Shown: one piece after another, positions 1-8,798 of the stretch
Numbering within the stretch: position 1 is the first letter of the stretch
Layout of the letters: every line of letters begins with the position of its first letter
Assembly (NCBI RefSeq): GCF_007997385.1
Contig: NZ_VOSC01000025.1
Span: 186,292 to 250,291, forward strand
Source of the DNA: Seonamhaeicola algicola
GTDB lineage: Bacteria > Bacteroidota > Bacteroidia > Flavobacteriales > Flavobacteriaceae
Direction: 5' to 3'
Length of the DNA stretch: 64,000 bases
Made by a program: the position numbers and the translations under genes
Notes under the pieces: generated by a model
What the model was told of the DNA's origin: nothing
Seen by the model: the letters and a program-made list of their open reading frames with translations, nothing else
Database searches by the model: none

Positions 1-760
1 TGTAAAAGCCTTCTGGAATACCATCGCCACCGCCATAAGGGAATCTTTCTGGGTCATCGCCGCTTCCTAAGTTTGCACCTACTGTACTGCCATCATCTGT
101 TCCCCATTGTGGTTGCCATAATCCTTTTTCTTGTAATACTTTAAAGTGACCGTTTTCTGCAAATTTACCTGTATAGTAATATACGCTGCTGTTGCTTTCA
201 TCTCTAAATAGTGGTGGGTTATTATTGTTATTATTCCACCCTGGTGCAGTAGCGTCTCCTACTAAAATATAATCATTAAAAGTGTAGTTGAAATACGGAT
301 ATACTTCAAAACTAACAGTGTTTGATGTAATAGGTTCACTTTGTTGTGTGCCAAGTGAAGCTACTACTCTTGCATATAATGTAGCCCAAGTAAACGGATT
401 TAAACCAGCGTTACCTGCAGCTGTGTTTATTTCGCCAACAGATAATGTTAAAGCTGTTTGGCCAGTAATAGTTGCAGCAACTTCAGTTGTTGTAAAAGCT
501 TCATCTTTTGAAAACTCTATGGCGTAGTTTACGGCTGTTTGTTGGCCGTAATCAGACTCAGACCAATTAAGCGTTACGGCTGGGTTTCCTGTATTAACAG
601 GGTCTAGCTCTAATTCTGTAAAATTTAAATCTGCTAAAATTGGTGCAGAAGGGTCTGTTATGTTAAATGTATCAGTAGTATCATCACAAGATGTTGCAAA
701 GAATAGCATAACCAAACCAATGATACTAACTGCTGAAAATTGTTTTAAATTTTTCATCAT
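1..760 (-). CDS. SusE-like starch-binding outer-membrane lipoprotein (partial)
   Basis: The reading frame stays open from the ATG at 758-760 (a second ATG lies at 755-757) to the window edge, giving about 253 residues; the C-terminal part lies outside. The N-terminus has a hydrophobic segment followed by a lipobox (FFATSC), so it is a lipoprotein, probably at the cell surface. Next comes an Ig-like SusE N-terminal domain (motif TLNWSESDYG), then a binding region beginning near YILVGDATAPGWNN, which is typical of SusE/SusF starch-binding proteins. It follows susD by 15 bp on the same strand, the normal place for a SusE. Its role would be binding maltooligosaccharide or starch at the outer membrane; no catalytic motif is seen. 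Family assignment is firm; glycan specificity is inferred from the locus. Confidence 0.85.
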   Translation of the reverse strand, partial: MMKNLKQFSAVSIIGLVMLFFATSCDDTTDTFNITDPSAPILADLNFTELELDPVNTGNPAVTLNWSESDYGQQTAVNYAIEFSKDEAFTTTEVAATITGQTALTLSVGEINTAAGNAGLNPFTWATLYARVVASLGTQQSEPITSNTVSFEVYPYFNYTFNDYILVGDATAPGWNNNNNNPPLFRDESNSSVYYYTGKFAENGHFKVLQEKGLWQPQWGTDDGSTVGANLGSGDDPERFPYGGGDGIPEGFY

Positions 761-775
761 TTTAAATTTTTAATA

Positions 776-2377
776 TTAATATCCTGGATTTTGAGTAAGA
801 TTAGGGTTTGAAGCTAAACTAGCAGTTGGTATAGGATATAGGTTTAAGTGTGATGCTAATGAAATACCATTGCTACCATTACCTTTCCAGGCCCAATTGT
901 AATTTCCGCCAGTAAATCTGCCGTATCTAATTAAGTCTTGTCTTCTGTGAGCTTCCCAGTGTAACTCTCTTGCTCGTTCATCTAAAATATAATCTAAAGT
1001 CATTTCGCCAGCGGTTAATACAGCAGGATTATTTGCTCTAATTCTTAAAGCATTTAAGTAATCTAATGCTGTTGAAGCGCTTCCGCCTCCGCCTCTTAAA
1101 TGAGCTTCAGCATACATTAGGTATACATCGGCTAATCTAAATAAAGGGAAATCAGTATCAACAAATGTTAAGTCTATACCAAAGCTACCTGTTGTGGTTG
1201 CATTTGAATATTTTTGAATGATATAACCGCTATCTCTATCAGAAATATCATTAATATCAATTGATCTACCTTCAGAAATAATGGTGTTTCTATCATCATC
1301 AGCAAAAGGTCCTTCAAATAACTGAGCAAACTGCTTGCGTACTCTTAGGGCACCGCCCCAACCGCCTTCAGTAACACCAACTTCAGCACCGTTTTGTTCA
1401 ATACTACCAACAGAACCGTTAACCATAACAGTTGTTGGGCCATAGTTTTGTGTTGTAAGACCATCAGAAATTATTGGAAAAATAATTTCATTTACTGCAG
1501 AGTTTGAATTGTTATCTGCCATAAAATTGTGTAGGTAATTTGTGGCTAAAGTAAAGCCGCCACTAATAACTTTTTCACAATATGTTACACAATCGTTATA
1601 TCTGTTTTCGTTTACGTAAACTTCAGCATTTAAATAAATTTTAGCTAAAAGCATGTAAGCAACAGCTTTGTCTGCGCGCCCGTATTCATTTTGTTTAGCA
1701 TCCACTAAATCTGCTTCAATGGCTAATAATTCAGATTCAATAAAGTTGAATAATTCTGTTCTGCCATAAGCAATTGGTTGGGTGTTTAAAGCATCGTTTT
1801 CAGTGGTAAAGTTTGCTTGCCCAAATAAATCCATTAAATAATAGTAGGCCATAGCACGCATTAATCTGGCTTCGGCTCTGTAAGCAGGTATTTGATTTCT
1901 AACTGCAGTTGAAACATTTCTGCTGTCTAATTTAGCATCAGTAGTTTCTCTTAAAAAATCATTAGCTAAAGCAACTGATAGGTGCGCTCTACTAAACATA
2001 CCAAGTAATAATGGGTTTTGCGCTGTCCAGATGTTTCTTTGGATTTCTCTGGTTCCAGGGTCATTTTCGTAAGACCATATCATTTGATCTGCAGCCAAGG
2101 TTTGTGTGTATAGAAGTACGCGCCCAAATTGGCTAGTACCGGCATCAATACCATCTAAGTTAGAGCTTTCAGGTCCGTCTGTTCCAGTAAGTGCTAAGTT
2201 TGCGTATATGCCTGCAAGTACTTGTTTGTAAGCACCTTCGTTGGCGTACAAATCGTTACTAAGTGTTGTTTGGTCGTCGTTTGGAGTTATATCTAAATCG
2301 TCTGTACAAGCTGTTAGCGTTACAACACATAAGAATATAAAACCAAGTGCTTTGTGTATTTTAAATCTTGTTTTCAT
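776..2377 (-). CDS. SusD/RagB-family nutrient-binding outer-membrane lipoprotein
   Basis: This 533-residue protein starts at ATG 2377 with a signal peptide and lipobox (VVTLTAC). It has the RagB/SusD layout: a TPR-rich N-terminal half (for example YRAEARLMRAMAYYYLMDLFG, a typical SusD helix pair) and a C-terminal region with the common RARELHWEAHRRQDLIRYGRF-type segment before a NPGY end. SusD proteins form the lid over the SusC barrel and bind the glycan at the cell surface. It lies 11 bp after susC on the same strand and 15 bp before susE, so the three are surely one transcript. The neighbouring GH65, GH97 and GH13 genes point to maltooligosaccharide or starch as the ligand. Confidence 0.93.
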   Translation of the reverse strand: MKTRFKIHKALGFIFLCVVTLTACTDDLDITPNDDQTTLSNDLYANEGAYKQVLAGIYANLALTGTDGPESSNLDGIDAGTSQFGRVLLYTQTLAADQMIWSYENDPGTREIQRNIWTAQNPLLLGMFSRAHLSVALANDFLRETTDAKLDSRNVSTAVRNQIPAYRAEARLMRAMAYYYLMDLFGQANFTTENDALNTQPIAYGRTELFNFIESELLAIEADLVDAKQNEYGRADKAVAYMLLAKIYLNAEVYVNENRYNDCVTYCEKVISGGFTLATNYLHNFMADNNSNSAVNEIIFPIISDGLTTQNYGPTTVMVNGSVGSIEQNGAEVGVTEGGWGGALRVRKQFAQLFEGPFADDDRNTIISEGRSIDINDISDRDSGYIIQKYSNATTTGSFGIDLTFVDTDFPLFRLADVYLMYAEAHLRGGGGSASTALDYLNALRIRANNPAVLTAGEMTLDYILDERARELHWEAHRRQDLIRYGRFTGGNYNWAWKGNGSNGISLASHLNLYPIPTASLASNPNLTQNPGY

Positions 2378-2388
2378 AGTTAATTTTT

Positions 2389-5307
2389 TTAAAATTTAAA
2401 ATTAGCTCCAGCCAAAATGGTTCTTGGTCTTGGGTAAATTAAGTTGTCTATACCTGGGTCTGTTCCTGTAACTTCAGGGTCTAAGCCAGTGTAGTTTGTA
2501 ATAACAAATACATTTTGTACACCACCCCAAAGTCTAATACTTTTTAGTTTTTTAGAAATGTTGTTGAATGTGTAGCCTAATGTAATGTTGTCCATTTTTA
2601 AGAATGAAGCATCTTCTAAATATAAATCTGAAGTAATAACATCTGAAGTTCGTTGGAAATTAGTGTTAAGCACAGAAGTTGGTACATTACCTAAAACAGC
2701 ATTGTCTTGTAATTGACCTAATTGTGCTCTAGATGAGTTTACGTTGTTGTATACATAGTTGCCTAAGTTGGCACGCATGTTAAAAGATAAATCGAAGTTT
2801 TTGTAGTTAATGTTAGATTGGAAACCTAAAATAACATCGGCACCTGGGTTTTCTTTAATGTAGCGGTCATCATCATTAATAACATTATCACCGTTAAGAT
2901 CTGCATAAGCCCCTTCAATTGGGTTTCCTGCAGTATCATAAAGTTGTTTGTAAACGCTAAATGAATTGGGCGCTTCGCCAATTCTGTGCATTTGAATGTT
3001 ATTACCTGTACCGCCCGCAATACCACCGGTTCTTACGTCTTGCCCTAAGGCTAAATCTGTAATTTCTCTATCTAAAAATGTAGCGTTAAAGTTTACGTTT
3101 ACATTAAAATCTTCTTGTTTAACAACATCGGCATTTAAAGAAAACTCTAAACCTTGTATGCGTAACTCACCAATGTTTTGAATAACGTTGTTTGAAAAGT
3201 TTGCGCCATCGGCCACAGATGCTTCAAATAATAAATCTTTTGAGTTTTTTTGGAAAACGTTTAATGATCCTGATAACTTATTGTCAAATAAACCATAATC
3301 TACACCAAATTCAAAAGTAGTTGTTTCTTCCCATTTTAAATCTGGATTAATTTCAGAAGCAATTAAAGACTGAATAACAGTGTTACCAAATTGGTATTGT
3401 GAGTTAGGGTTACCACCACGGTAGCGGTTTAAAAAGATATCTTTTTGAGATACTTCTTGTTGCCCTGTTATACCATAACCAGCTCTTAACTTTAAGTTTG
3501 AAATAACGTTTGAGTTTTTTAAGAAATCTTCATCGCTAATATTCCAAGCTAAGGCAGCTGCAGGGAAATTACCCCAACGGTTTTCTTCGCTAAATCTTGA
3601 TGATCCATCACGTCTGTAAGTAAGTGTTAATAAGTACTTATCGGCAAAGGTTAAGTTAGCTCTACCAAAAAAGCCAATTAAAACCACGTTAGGATCTGCG
3701 TAAGTATCTGGCGCACTGTTTGGGTCTAATCGGTTCCCTGTATTATTACCTTTAAAAGTGAATTTTTGATATGAGTAACCAGCAGTAAACTCAGAGCGTA
3801 CTTTATTAAACTCTTTTGAGTAGTTTAAATAACCATCAAATAACTCGTTGGTTCTTTTTTCAAATCTATCAAAAACATTACCTCTAACATCATCATTAGT
3901 AGCTACTAAGGCAGATGTTCTTTGTATTTCTTTTGTTTCAGTTTCATCATAACCAATATTTAAAACAGCTTTTAGCTCTGGTAAGAAATGAAATTTATAA
4001 TCTAAATTTAAATTACCGTAAGCTCTGTTTGAATCACCTTGGTTATTAGTTTGTAATAATGATGCTACTGGGTTTGTCGTACCATTTAAAAGAGTGTTTC
4101 CGTTACGGTGTTGATAAAAACCACCAAACGGCGATGTTGGGTCATACACTGGTTGTGTTGGGTCATAGCGTAAAGCTGCACCAATTTGCCCAGAGTCTGC
4201 AAAACGGTTATCTTCAAATGATAAGTTTGCGTTTAAGTTAATTTTTAAATGATCATCAAAAAGGCTTGGGTTTAAGGCTAAGCCTAAATTTCTACGTTCA
4301 AATTCAGAAGTTGTAATTGCGCCTTCTTGATTTGTTATTCCGAAAGAAAATCTAGTAGGAATGGCTTTAAATAAAGATCCTTGTAAAGATAAATTATGCT
4401 GAGAAGAAACAGTGTTTCTAAAAATTTCGTCTTGCCAATTTGTGTTAGCGTTACCTAATAACGTTTCATCTAAGTTTGAACCATTTATAGGTTGCGATGC
4501 TACTAAACTTCTAAAATCGTTAGCGCTAAAAACGTTAATTCTGTCGGTTAATTCGCCAAAGCTATATTGCGAATCTAAAGTAGCGCTAAAAGTAGATTTG
4601 CCTTTTTTGGTTACAATAATAATAACACCATTTGCTGCTCTAGAACCATAAATAGCTGTAGCAGAAGCATCTTTTAATACCGAGAAAGAGTCAATGTCAT
4701 TGGGGTTAATACTAGCCAAAATACCACGAGACCCACGGTTAGAGTCGTTAGTAATTGGTAAACCATCAATAATAATTAACGGATCATTTGATGCGTTAAT
4801 AGAAGAGCCACCACGAATTCTAATTTGAGACCCTGATCCAGGAGCACCACTAGTATTAATACTAACACCAGAAATTCTACCACTTAAAAGGTTTTCAGGC
4901 GTTACTATATTACCTCTTGTGAAATCTTCTGAGGTTATGGCTTCAACTGAGCCTGTGGCATCTTTTTTGGTTGTAGAACCGTAACCTATTACCACAATTT
5001 CATCAAGTAATGCGGCGTCTTCGGCCATTTCAACATTTATTGTTGATTGTCCTGTAAAAGGAATTTCTATTGGTAAGTAGCCAACATAAGAGAATACTAA
5101 AACATCGCCTTTTTTGGCTTGTAATTGGTATTGCCCGTCAAAATCTGTTGATGTACCTGTTGTAGAATTTTTAATTACAACATTTACCCCTGGAAGCGGA
5201 ATGGCTGTTGATTTTTCAGTTACTGTTCCTTTAACAATATTTTGTGCAAATAAACTTATTGGCACAAAAAACAAAAAAAGGAGTAACCCATTCATTGTTG
5301 TTTTCAT
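2389..5307 (-). CDS. SusC/RagA-family TonB-dependent outer-membrane transporter
   Basis: The 972-residue product starts at ATG 5307 with a signal peptide ending near LFAQ. A CarboxypepD_reg-like domain follows (about residues 23-110, with GVNVVIKNSTTGTSTDFDG), then the SusC signature DEIVVIGYG and a TonB plug (about 115-230, with IRIRGGSSINASNDPLIIID). The remainder is a beta barrel ending in a terminal Phe (GANFKF), the usual recognition end for barrel insertion. It imports oligosaccharide across the outer membrane using TonB energy together with the SusD lid. It is the first gene of the minus-strand susCDE operon, divergent from the LacI regulator; a promoter-like pair and a palindromic operator lie upstream. 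Confidence 0.95.
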   Translation of the reverse strand: MKTTMNGLLLFLFFVPISLFAQNIVKGTVTEKSTAIPLPGVNVVIKNSTTGTSTDFDGQYQLQAKKGDVLVFSYVGYLPIEIPFTGQSTINVEMAEDAALLDEIVVIGYGSTTKKDATGSVEAITSEDFTRGNIVTPENLLSGRISGVSINTSGAPGSGSQIRIRGGSSINASNDPLIIIDGLPITNDSNRGSRGILASINPNDIDSFSVLKDASATAIYGSRAANGVIIIVTKKGKSTFSATLDSQYSFGELTDRINVFSANDFRSLVASQPINGSNLDETLLGNANTNWQDEIFRNTVSSQHNLSLQGSLFKAIPTRFSFGITNQEGAITTSEFERRNLGLALNPSLFDDHLKINLNANLSFEDNRFADSGQIGAALRYDPTQPVYDPTSPFGGFYQHRNGNTLLNGTTNPVASLLQTNNQGDSNRAYGNLNLDYKFHFLPELKAVLNIGYDETETKEIQRTSALVATNDDVRGNVFDRFEKRTNELFDGYLNYSKEFNKVRSEFTAGYSYQKFTFKGNNTGNRLDPNSAPDTYADPNVVLIGFFGRANLTFADKYLLTLTYRRDGSSRFSEENRWGNFPAAALAWNISDEDFLKNSNVISNLKLRAGYGITGQQEVSQKDIFLNRYRGGNPNSQYQFGNTVIQSLIASEINPDLKWEETTTFEFGVDYGLFDNKLSGSLNVFQKNSKDLLFEASVADGANFSNNVIQNIGELRIQGLEFSLNADVVKQEDFNVNVNFNATFLDREITDLALGQDVRTGGIAGGTGNNIQMHRIGEAPNSFSVYKQLYDTAGNPIEGAYADLNGDNVINDDDRYIKENPGADVILGFQSNINYKNFDLSFNMRANLGNYVYNNVNSSRAQLGQLQDNAVLGNVPTSVLNTNFQRTSDVITSDLYLEDASFLKMDNITLGYTFNNISKKLKSIRLWGGVQNVFVITNYTGLDPEVTGTDPGIDNLIYPRPRTILAGANFKF

Positions 5308-5368
5308 ACAATAATTTTTAAATTAATGTCTTTTAGTTAGTCTTGAGTATATTTTCACTTCTCGAGAA

Positions 5369-5397
5369 TAAAACTATGTAAAGAAATTGTAAACAAA
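5369..5397 (-). promoter_or_regulatory. Candidate promoter of susCDE
   Basis: Read on the minus strand, TTTG (5394-5397) is followed after 17 nt by TAGTTTTA (5369-5376), one mismatch from the Bacteroidota -7 consensus TAnnTTTG. Transcription would start near 5362, about 55 nt before the susC ATG. Confidence 0.45.
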
Positions 5398-5422
5398 TAA
5401 TTTATAATTACGAAATATTCAT

Positions 5423-5436
5423 CGAAAACGTTTTCG
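5423..5436. promoter_or_regulatory. Perfect 14-bp LacI-family operator palindrome
   Basis: CGAAAACGTTTTCG is its own reverse complement and has the central CG typical of LacI-family operators. It lies 26 bp upstream of the candidate susC -33 box and about 120 bp upstream of the divergent LacI-family gene. At roughly -60 from susC it would suit activation, or repression of both divergent units. A looser set of TTAACAAC/GTTGTTAA repeats (5439-5446, 5493-5500, 5526-5533) surrounds it on the regulator side. Confidence 0.7.
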
Positions 5437-5515
5437 TGTTAACAACTTTTTATTTTAAAGGCTTTATTTTGCTTATTTCATATATTTTGATTGTTGTTAA
5501 CATGTTGTTTTTGTG

Positions 5516-5523
5516 TACCTTTA
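5516..5523 (+). promoter_or_regulatory. Candidate -7 element for the LacI-family gene
   Basis: TACCTTTA matches TAnnTTTG at seven of eight positions and lies 32 bp before the ATG at 5556. TTG-containing sequence (5491-5493) lies 22 nt upstream. The rest of the 5308-5555 gap is AT-rich divergent regulatory DNA. Confidence 0.35.
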
Positions 5524-5555
5524 CTTTAACAACTAAATTGTACTTTTTACACTAA

Positions 5556-6629
5556 ATGAAAAGAAAAATTACACTAAAACAAATAGCAAAAGAGTTAGAT
5601 GTATCAGTTTCCACAGTTTCAAAAGCGTTGAGTGATAGCAAAGAAATTAGCGAAGATACTAAGCAAAAAATACAAGCTTTCGCAAAATTATACAACTACA
5701 GGCCAAATAACATTGCTTTAAGTTTAAAAAACCGAAAAACAAAAACTATAGGTATTTTAATACCAGAAATTGTTCATCACTTTTTTTCTACGGTAATTCG
5801 TGGTATTGAGCGTGTAGCTAACAGGCGTGGTTATAATGTAATTGTTGGGCTTTCTAACGAGTCGTTTACCAAAGAAATTATAAACATGGAAATGCTTGCT
5901 GGCGGTAGTATAGATGGGTTTATTCTCTCTATTTCAAAAGAAACAATGCTTAAGCAAGATTATCATCATTTTAACGCTACTATAGATCAAGGAATTCCAA
6001 TTGTTATGTTTGATAGAGTTGTTGATGAGGTAGATTGCGATAAAGTAATTGTAGATGATTTTAAAGGTGCTGTTAAAGCTACAGAAAAACTTATTGTAAA
6101 CAAATGCAAAAATATAGCGCTTATAACAACCATGGATTATATAAGCGTTGGAAGGTTAAGAACACAAGGGTATTTAGAGGCTTTAAAGAGTAATAATATT
6201 GAGGCAAACCCTAACTTAATTTTAAAAATTGATGATACGTTAGATGTTGAAAATCATATTGAAGTTTTAGAAAATGAAATTGAACAATTTTTTAAAACCA
6301 ATCCTAAAATTGATGGTTTGTTTGCTGTAAATGAGTTGTATGCAGTTACAGCCATGAAAGTTGCCCGAAAATTAGGTTTAAGTATTCCAGAAGATATGCA
6401 AGTTATTGGTTTTACAGATGGTGTTTTGTCTAAACACGCTACGCCAAGTTTAACAACGGTAAGCCAACATGGACAAAAAATAGGAGAGCAATCGGCCAAT
6501 TTATTAATAGATAGATTAGAGGCTATGGATTATGATAAGCCCTCGTATTTGGCTAATAATGAGCCTAAAAAAGATTTTATAAAGTTGGTGATTGAAACAG
6601 AAATCATTGAAAGAGAATCTACTAAATAA
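5556..6629 (+). CDS. LacI-family transcriptional regulator of the maltose locus
   Basis: The 357-residue protein begins with a LacI-type helix-turn-helix (TLKQIAKELDVSVSTVSKAL, about residues 7-26) and hinge-helix region (YRPNNIALSLKNRKT). A periplasmic-binding-protein-like sensor domain follows (about 60-345, with TIGILIPEIVHHFFSTVIRG and DGLFAVNELYAVTAMKVARK). Proteins of this class bind a sugar or sugar phosphate and switch DNA affinity. It is divergent from susCDE, and a perfect palindrome of the type these proteins bind lies in the shared intergenic region. The transporter and enzyme operon starts 133 bp downstream from its own promoter. Maltose or a related sugar is the likely effector, inferred from context. 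Confidence 0.92.
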   Translation: MKRKITLKQIAKELDVSVSTVSKALSDSKEISEDTKQKIQAFAKLYNYRPNNIALSLKNRKTKTIGILIPEIVHHFFSTVIRGIERVANRRGYNVIVGLSNESFTKEIINMEMLAGGSIDGFILSISKETMLKQDYHHFNATIDQGIPIVMFDRVVDEVDCDKVIVDDFKGAVKATEKLIVNKCKNIALITTMDYISVGRLRTQGYLEALKSNNIEANPNLILKIDDTLDVENHIEVLENEIEQFFKTNPKIDGLFAVNELYAVTAMKVARKLGLSIPEDMQVIGFTDGVLSKHATPSLTTVSQHGQKIGEQSANLLIDRLEAMDYDKPSYLANNEPKKDFIKLVIETEIIERESTK

Positions 6630-6635
6630 TTTTTT

Positions 6636-6669
6636 TTTGTAATAGTTTAAAAACTTTTACATATCTTTG
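6636..6669 (+). promoter_or_regulatory. Promoter of the MFS-GH operon
   Basis: TATCTTTG (6662-6669) is a perfect match to TAnnTTTG, and TTTG (6636-6639) lies 22 nt upstream. A start site near 6676 gives a leader of about 87 nt that contains three hairpins. Confidence 0.65.
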
Positions 6670-6679
6670 AGCCAAATTC

Positions 6680-6761
6680 AAAACTTATATTTTCACTTCT
6701 CACATAAGTTTTGATAAGTACATATCGCTTATCAAATAGTATTAATTTAAACATACTATTT
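6680..6761 (+). promoter_or_regulatory. Three back-to-back perfect hairpins in the MFS leader
   Basis: Hairpin A pairs AAAACTTAT (6680-6688) with ATAAGTTTT (6704-6712). Hairpin B pairs TTGATAAG (6711-6718) with CTTATCAA (6728-6735). Hairpin C pairs AAATAGTAT (6734-6742) with ATACTATTT (6753-6761), ending 1 nt before the ATG at 6763. Neighbouring arms overlap by 2 nt, so adjacent stems compete slightly. Occlusion of the start by hairpin C would suit translational control; this is inference. Confidence 0.5.
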
Positions 6762-6762
6762 A

Positions 6763-8139
6763 ATGGAAAAGCGTAAGTTAAGTTTCTGGGAAATTTGGAA
6801 TATGAGTTTCGGTTTCTTAGGAATACAATTTGGTTTCGCACTACAAGGAGGCTTTATGTCTCGCATTTTTCAAACATTAGGAGCTAATCATGATGATATC
6901 CCATTACTCTGGATTGCTGCACCTTTAACAGGTTTGCTAGTTCAGCCTATTGTTGGGTATTTAAGTGACAGAACGTGGCATTCTAAACTTGGTAGACGCA
7001 GACCATACTTTTTAATTGGAGCTGTTTTAAGTTCAATAGCTTTATTTTTTGTACCGCATTCGCCTGCATTATGGGTAGCCGCAGGGTTTTTATGGGTGTT
7101 AGATGCGTCTATAAACATATCTATGGAGCCTTTTAGAGCATTGGTGGCCGATAAGTTGCCAGAATCACAAAGGTCGTACGGTTTTGTTGTGCAAACTTTA
7201 ATAATTGGTATTGGTACTTGGGTGGCTAGTAATTTACCATGGATGGTGTCGCAACTTGGTTATAGCGATGCGGCTCCACAAGGCGTTGTTCCTATGTCAG
7301 TTAAAGTAGCCTTTGCTATTGGCGGCTTTGTTTTTCTATTAAGTGTATTGTACACCATTTTTACTACAAGCGAATATCCTCCAGAAGACCTAAAAGCATT
7401 TCAAAAGGAAAAAGAACAAAAAGGTAGATTCATAAAAGATATTACTGAAAATATTGGAAAAATGCCAAAAACAATGAAACGTCTTGGTGTTATTCAGTTT
7501 TTTTCATGGTTTGCTTTTTTTACCATGTGGAGTTTAGCTAATCCTGCATTAACAGAGCATGTATTTAATGCGCCTGCACCCGTTGAAGCTAATTTTAACA
7601 TGGAAAATATAACTGAAAAAGAAGCCTTCAATGTGGCTAATACGGCGTTTCAAAAGGCGTCTAATTTAGTAGGGTCTGCAATGGGTATTTACGGGTTGTC
7701 ATCTATGGCTTTTGCCTTGTTGTTAACCTTTTACACATCAAAACGAACAATAAACCGTAAATACGTACACATGGTATCACTCATGTTAGGTGGTTTAGGG
7801 TTTATATTAATGTATTTTATAAATAATCCCGATCACTTAAAATATTGCTTTGTACTTATTGGTATTTCATGGGGCAGCATATTATCTATGCCTTATGCCA
7901 TGTTATCAAGCTCTGTAGACCCCAAAAAAATGGGCATGTTTATGGGCATATTTAACATGTTTATAGTTATACCACAAATTATAGCAGCTTTGGGTGGAAT
8001 AAATTTTATTTCAGGATTATTAGGTGAAGAAGCAATAAATGCAATGCTAGTTGCAGGAATGAGTTTAATTGTAGCAGGTTTATGTAACTTTTTAATAATC
8101 AATAAATCTGCCATATCATATCAAACACAAAATGAGTAA
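6763..8139 (+). CDS. MFS sugar transporter (maltose/oligosaccharide permease, SLC45-like)
   Basis: This 458-residue integral membrane protein has about 12 hydrophobic segments. It carries the SLC45/GPH-like signatures PIVGYLSDRTWHSKLGRRRP in the first cytoplasmic loop and NISMEPFRALVADKLPESQR, both common in bacterial maltose and sucrose permeases of this subgroup. It would move maltose or short maltooligosaccharides from periplasm to cytoplasm for the phosphorylase encoded two genes downstream. The ATG at 6763 follows a structured leader, and the 3' end overlaps pgmB by 8 bp, implying translational coupling. Family is firm; the exact substrate is inferred from operon partners. Confidence 0.9.
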   Translation: MEKRKLSFWEIWNMSFGFLGIQFGFALQGGFMSRIFQTLGANHDDIPLLWIAAPLTGLLVQPIVGYLSDRTWHSKLGRRRPYFLIGAVLSSIALFFVPHSPALWVAAGFLWVLDASINISMEPFRALVADKLPESQRSYGFVVQTLIIGIGTWVASNLPWMVSQLGYSDAAPQGVVPMSVKVAFAIGGFVFLLSVLYTIFTTSEYPPEDLKAFQKEKEQKGRFIKDITENIGKMPKTMKRLGVIQFFSWFAFFTMWSLANPALTEHVFNAPAPVEANFNMENITEKEAFNVANTAFQKASNLVGSAMGIYGLSSMAFALLLTFYTSKRTINRKYVHMVSLMLGGLGFILMYFINNPDHLKYCFVLIGISWGSILSMPYAMLSSSVDPKKMGMFMGIFNMFIVIPQIIAALGGINFISGLLGEEAINAMLVAGMSLIVAGLCNFLIINKSAISYQTQNE

Positions 8140-8791
8140 TATAGGTGTAATATTCGATTTAGATGGCGTTATAGTAGATACTGCCAAATACCACTTTTTA
8201 GCTTGGAAAAAATTAGCCGATAGTTTAGGTTTTGAGTTTACCGAAACCCATAATGAGCTTTTAAAGGGCGTAAGTAGAGTACGTTCTTTAGAAATTCTTT
8301 TAGAGGTTGGTAACAAAACCATTACTGAAGCACAAAAACAAGCCTTTTTGGTAAGTAAAAATGAAGATTATTTAGAGTTTATTACAAAAATGACAGCAGA
8401 TGAAATTCTACCTGGTGTGAATAAACTACTAAACTATTTAGATGAAGCAGGCATAAAATACGTATTAGGTTCTGCAAGTAAAAACGCACCATTAATTTTA
8501 AAGCAAGTTGGCTTGTACAACAGGTTTGCAGCTATTGTAGATGGTAATAGTGTAACTAAAGCAAAGCCAGATCCTGAGGTGTTTTTATTAGGTGCCGAAA
8601 AAATGCATATAAAACCAGAGCATTGTGTGGTTTTTGAAGATGCCATTGCTGGTATTGAAGCCGCTAAAAATGCAGGTATGTTTGCTATAGGTGTGGGCGA
8701 TAAGAAAACACTACATAAAGCAGATTATAACGTAAACAACTTAACTGAAATTTCAGAACGTTTTTTTGAAACGTTAATGACATTAAATTGA
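8132..8791 (+). CDS. pgmB: Beta-phosphoglucomutase
   Basis: The 219-residue HAD-superfamily protein has the nucleophile motif near the N-terminus (IFDLDGVIVDTA, with D9 and D11), the helical cap region, the motif II/III segment VLGSASKNAP, and the KPDPEVFLLGAEK and VFEDAIAGIEAAKNAGM motifs of beta-phosphoglucomutases. It converts beta-glucose 1-phosphate, the product of inverting maltose phosphorolysis, to glucose 6-phosphate in the cytoplasm. It overlaps the transporter by 8 bp and sits 7 bp before the GH65 phosphorylase, the standard pairing for this pathway. Confidence 0.94.
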   Translation: MSNIGVIFDLDGVIVDTAKYHFLAWKKLADSLGFEFTETHNELLKGVSRVRSLEILLEVGNKTITEAQKQAFLVSKNEDYLEFITKMTADEILPGVNKLLNYLDEAGIKYVLGSASKNAPLILKQVGLYNRFAAIVDGNSVTKAKPDPEVFLLGAEKMHIKPEHCVVFEDAIAGIEAAKNAGMFAIGVGDKKTLHKADYNVNNLTEISERFFETLMTLN

Positions 8792-8798
8792 AAGAAAA

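Noticed and set aside
288-527. Plus-strand open frame of 79 codons near the left edge
   Set aside because: It is antisense to the susE reading frame, which has a clear lipoprotein signal and SusE motifs.
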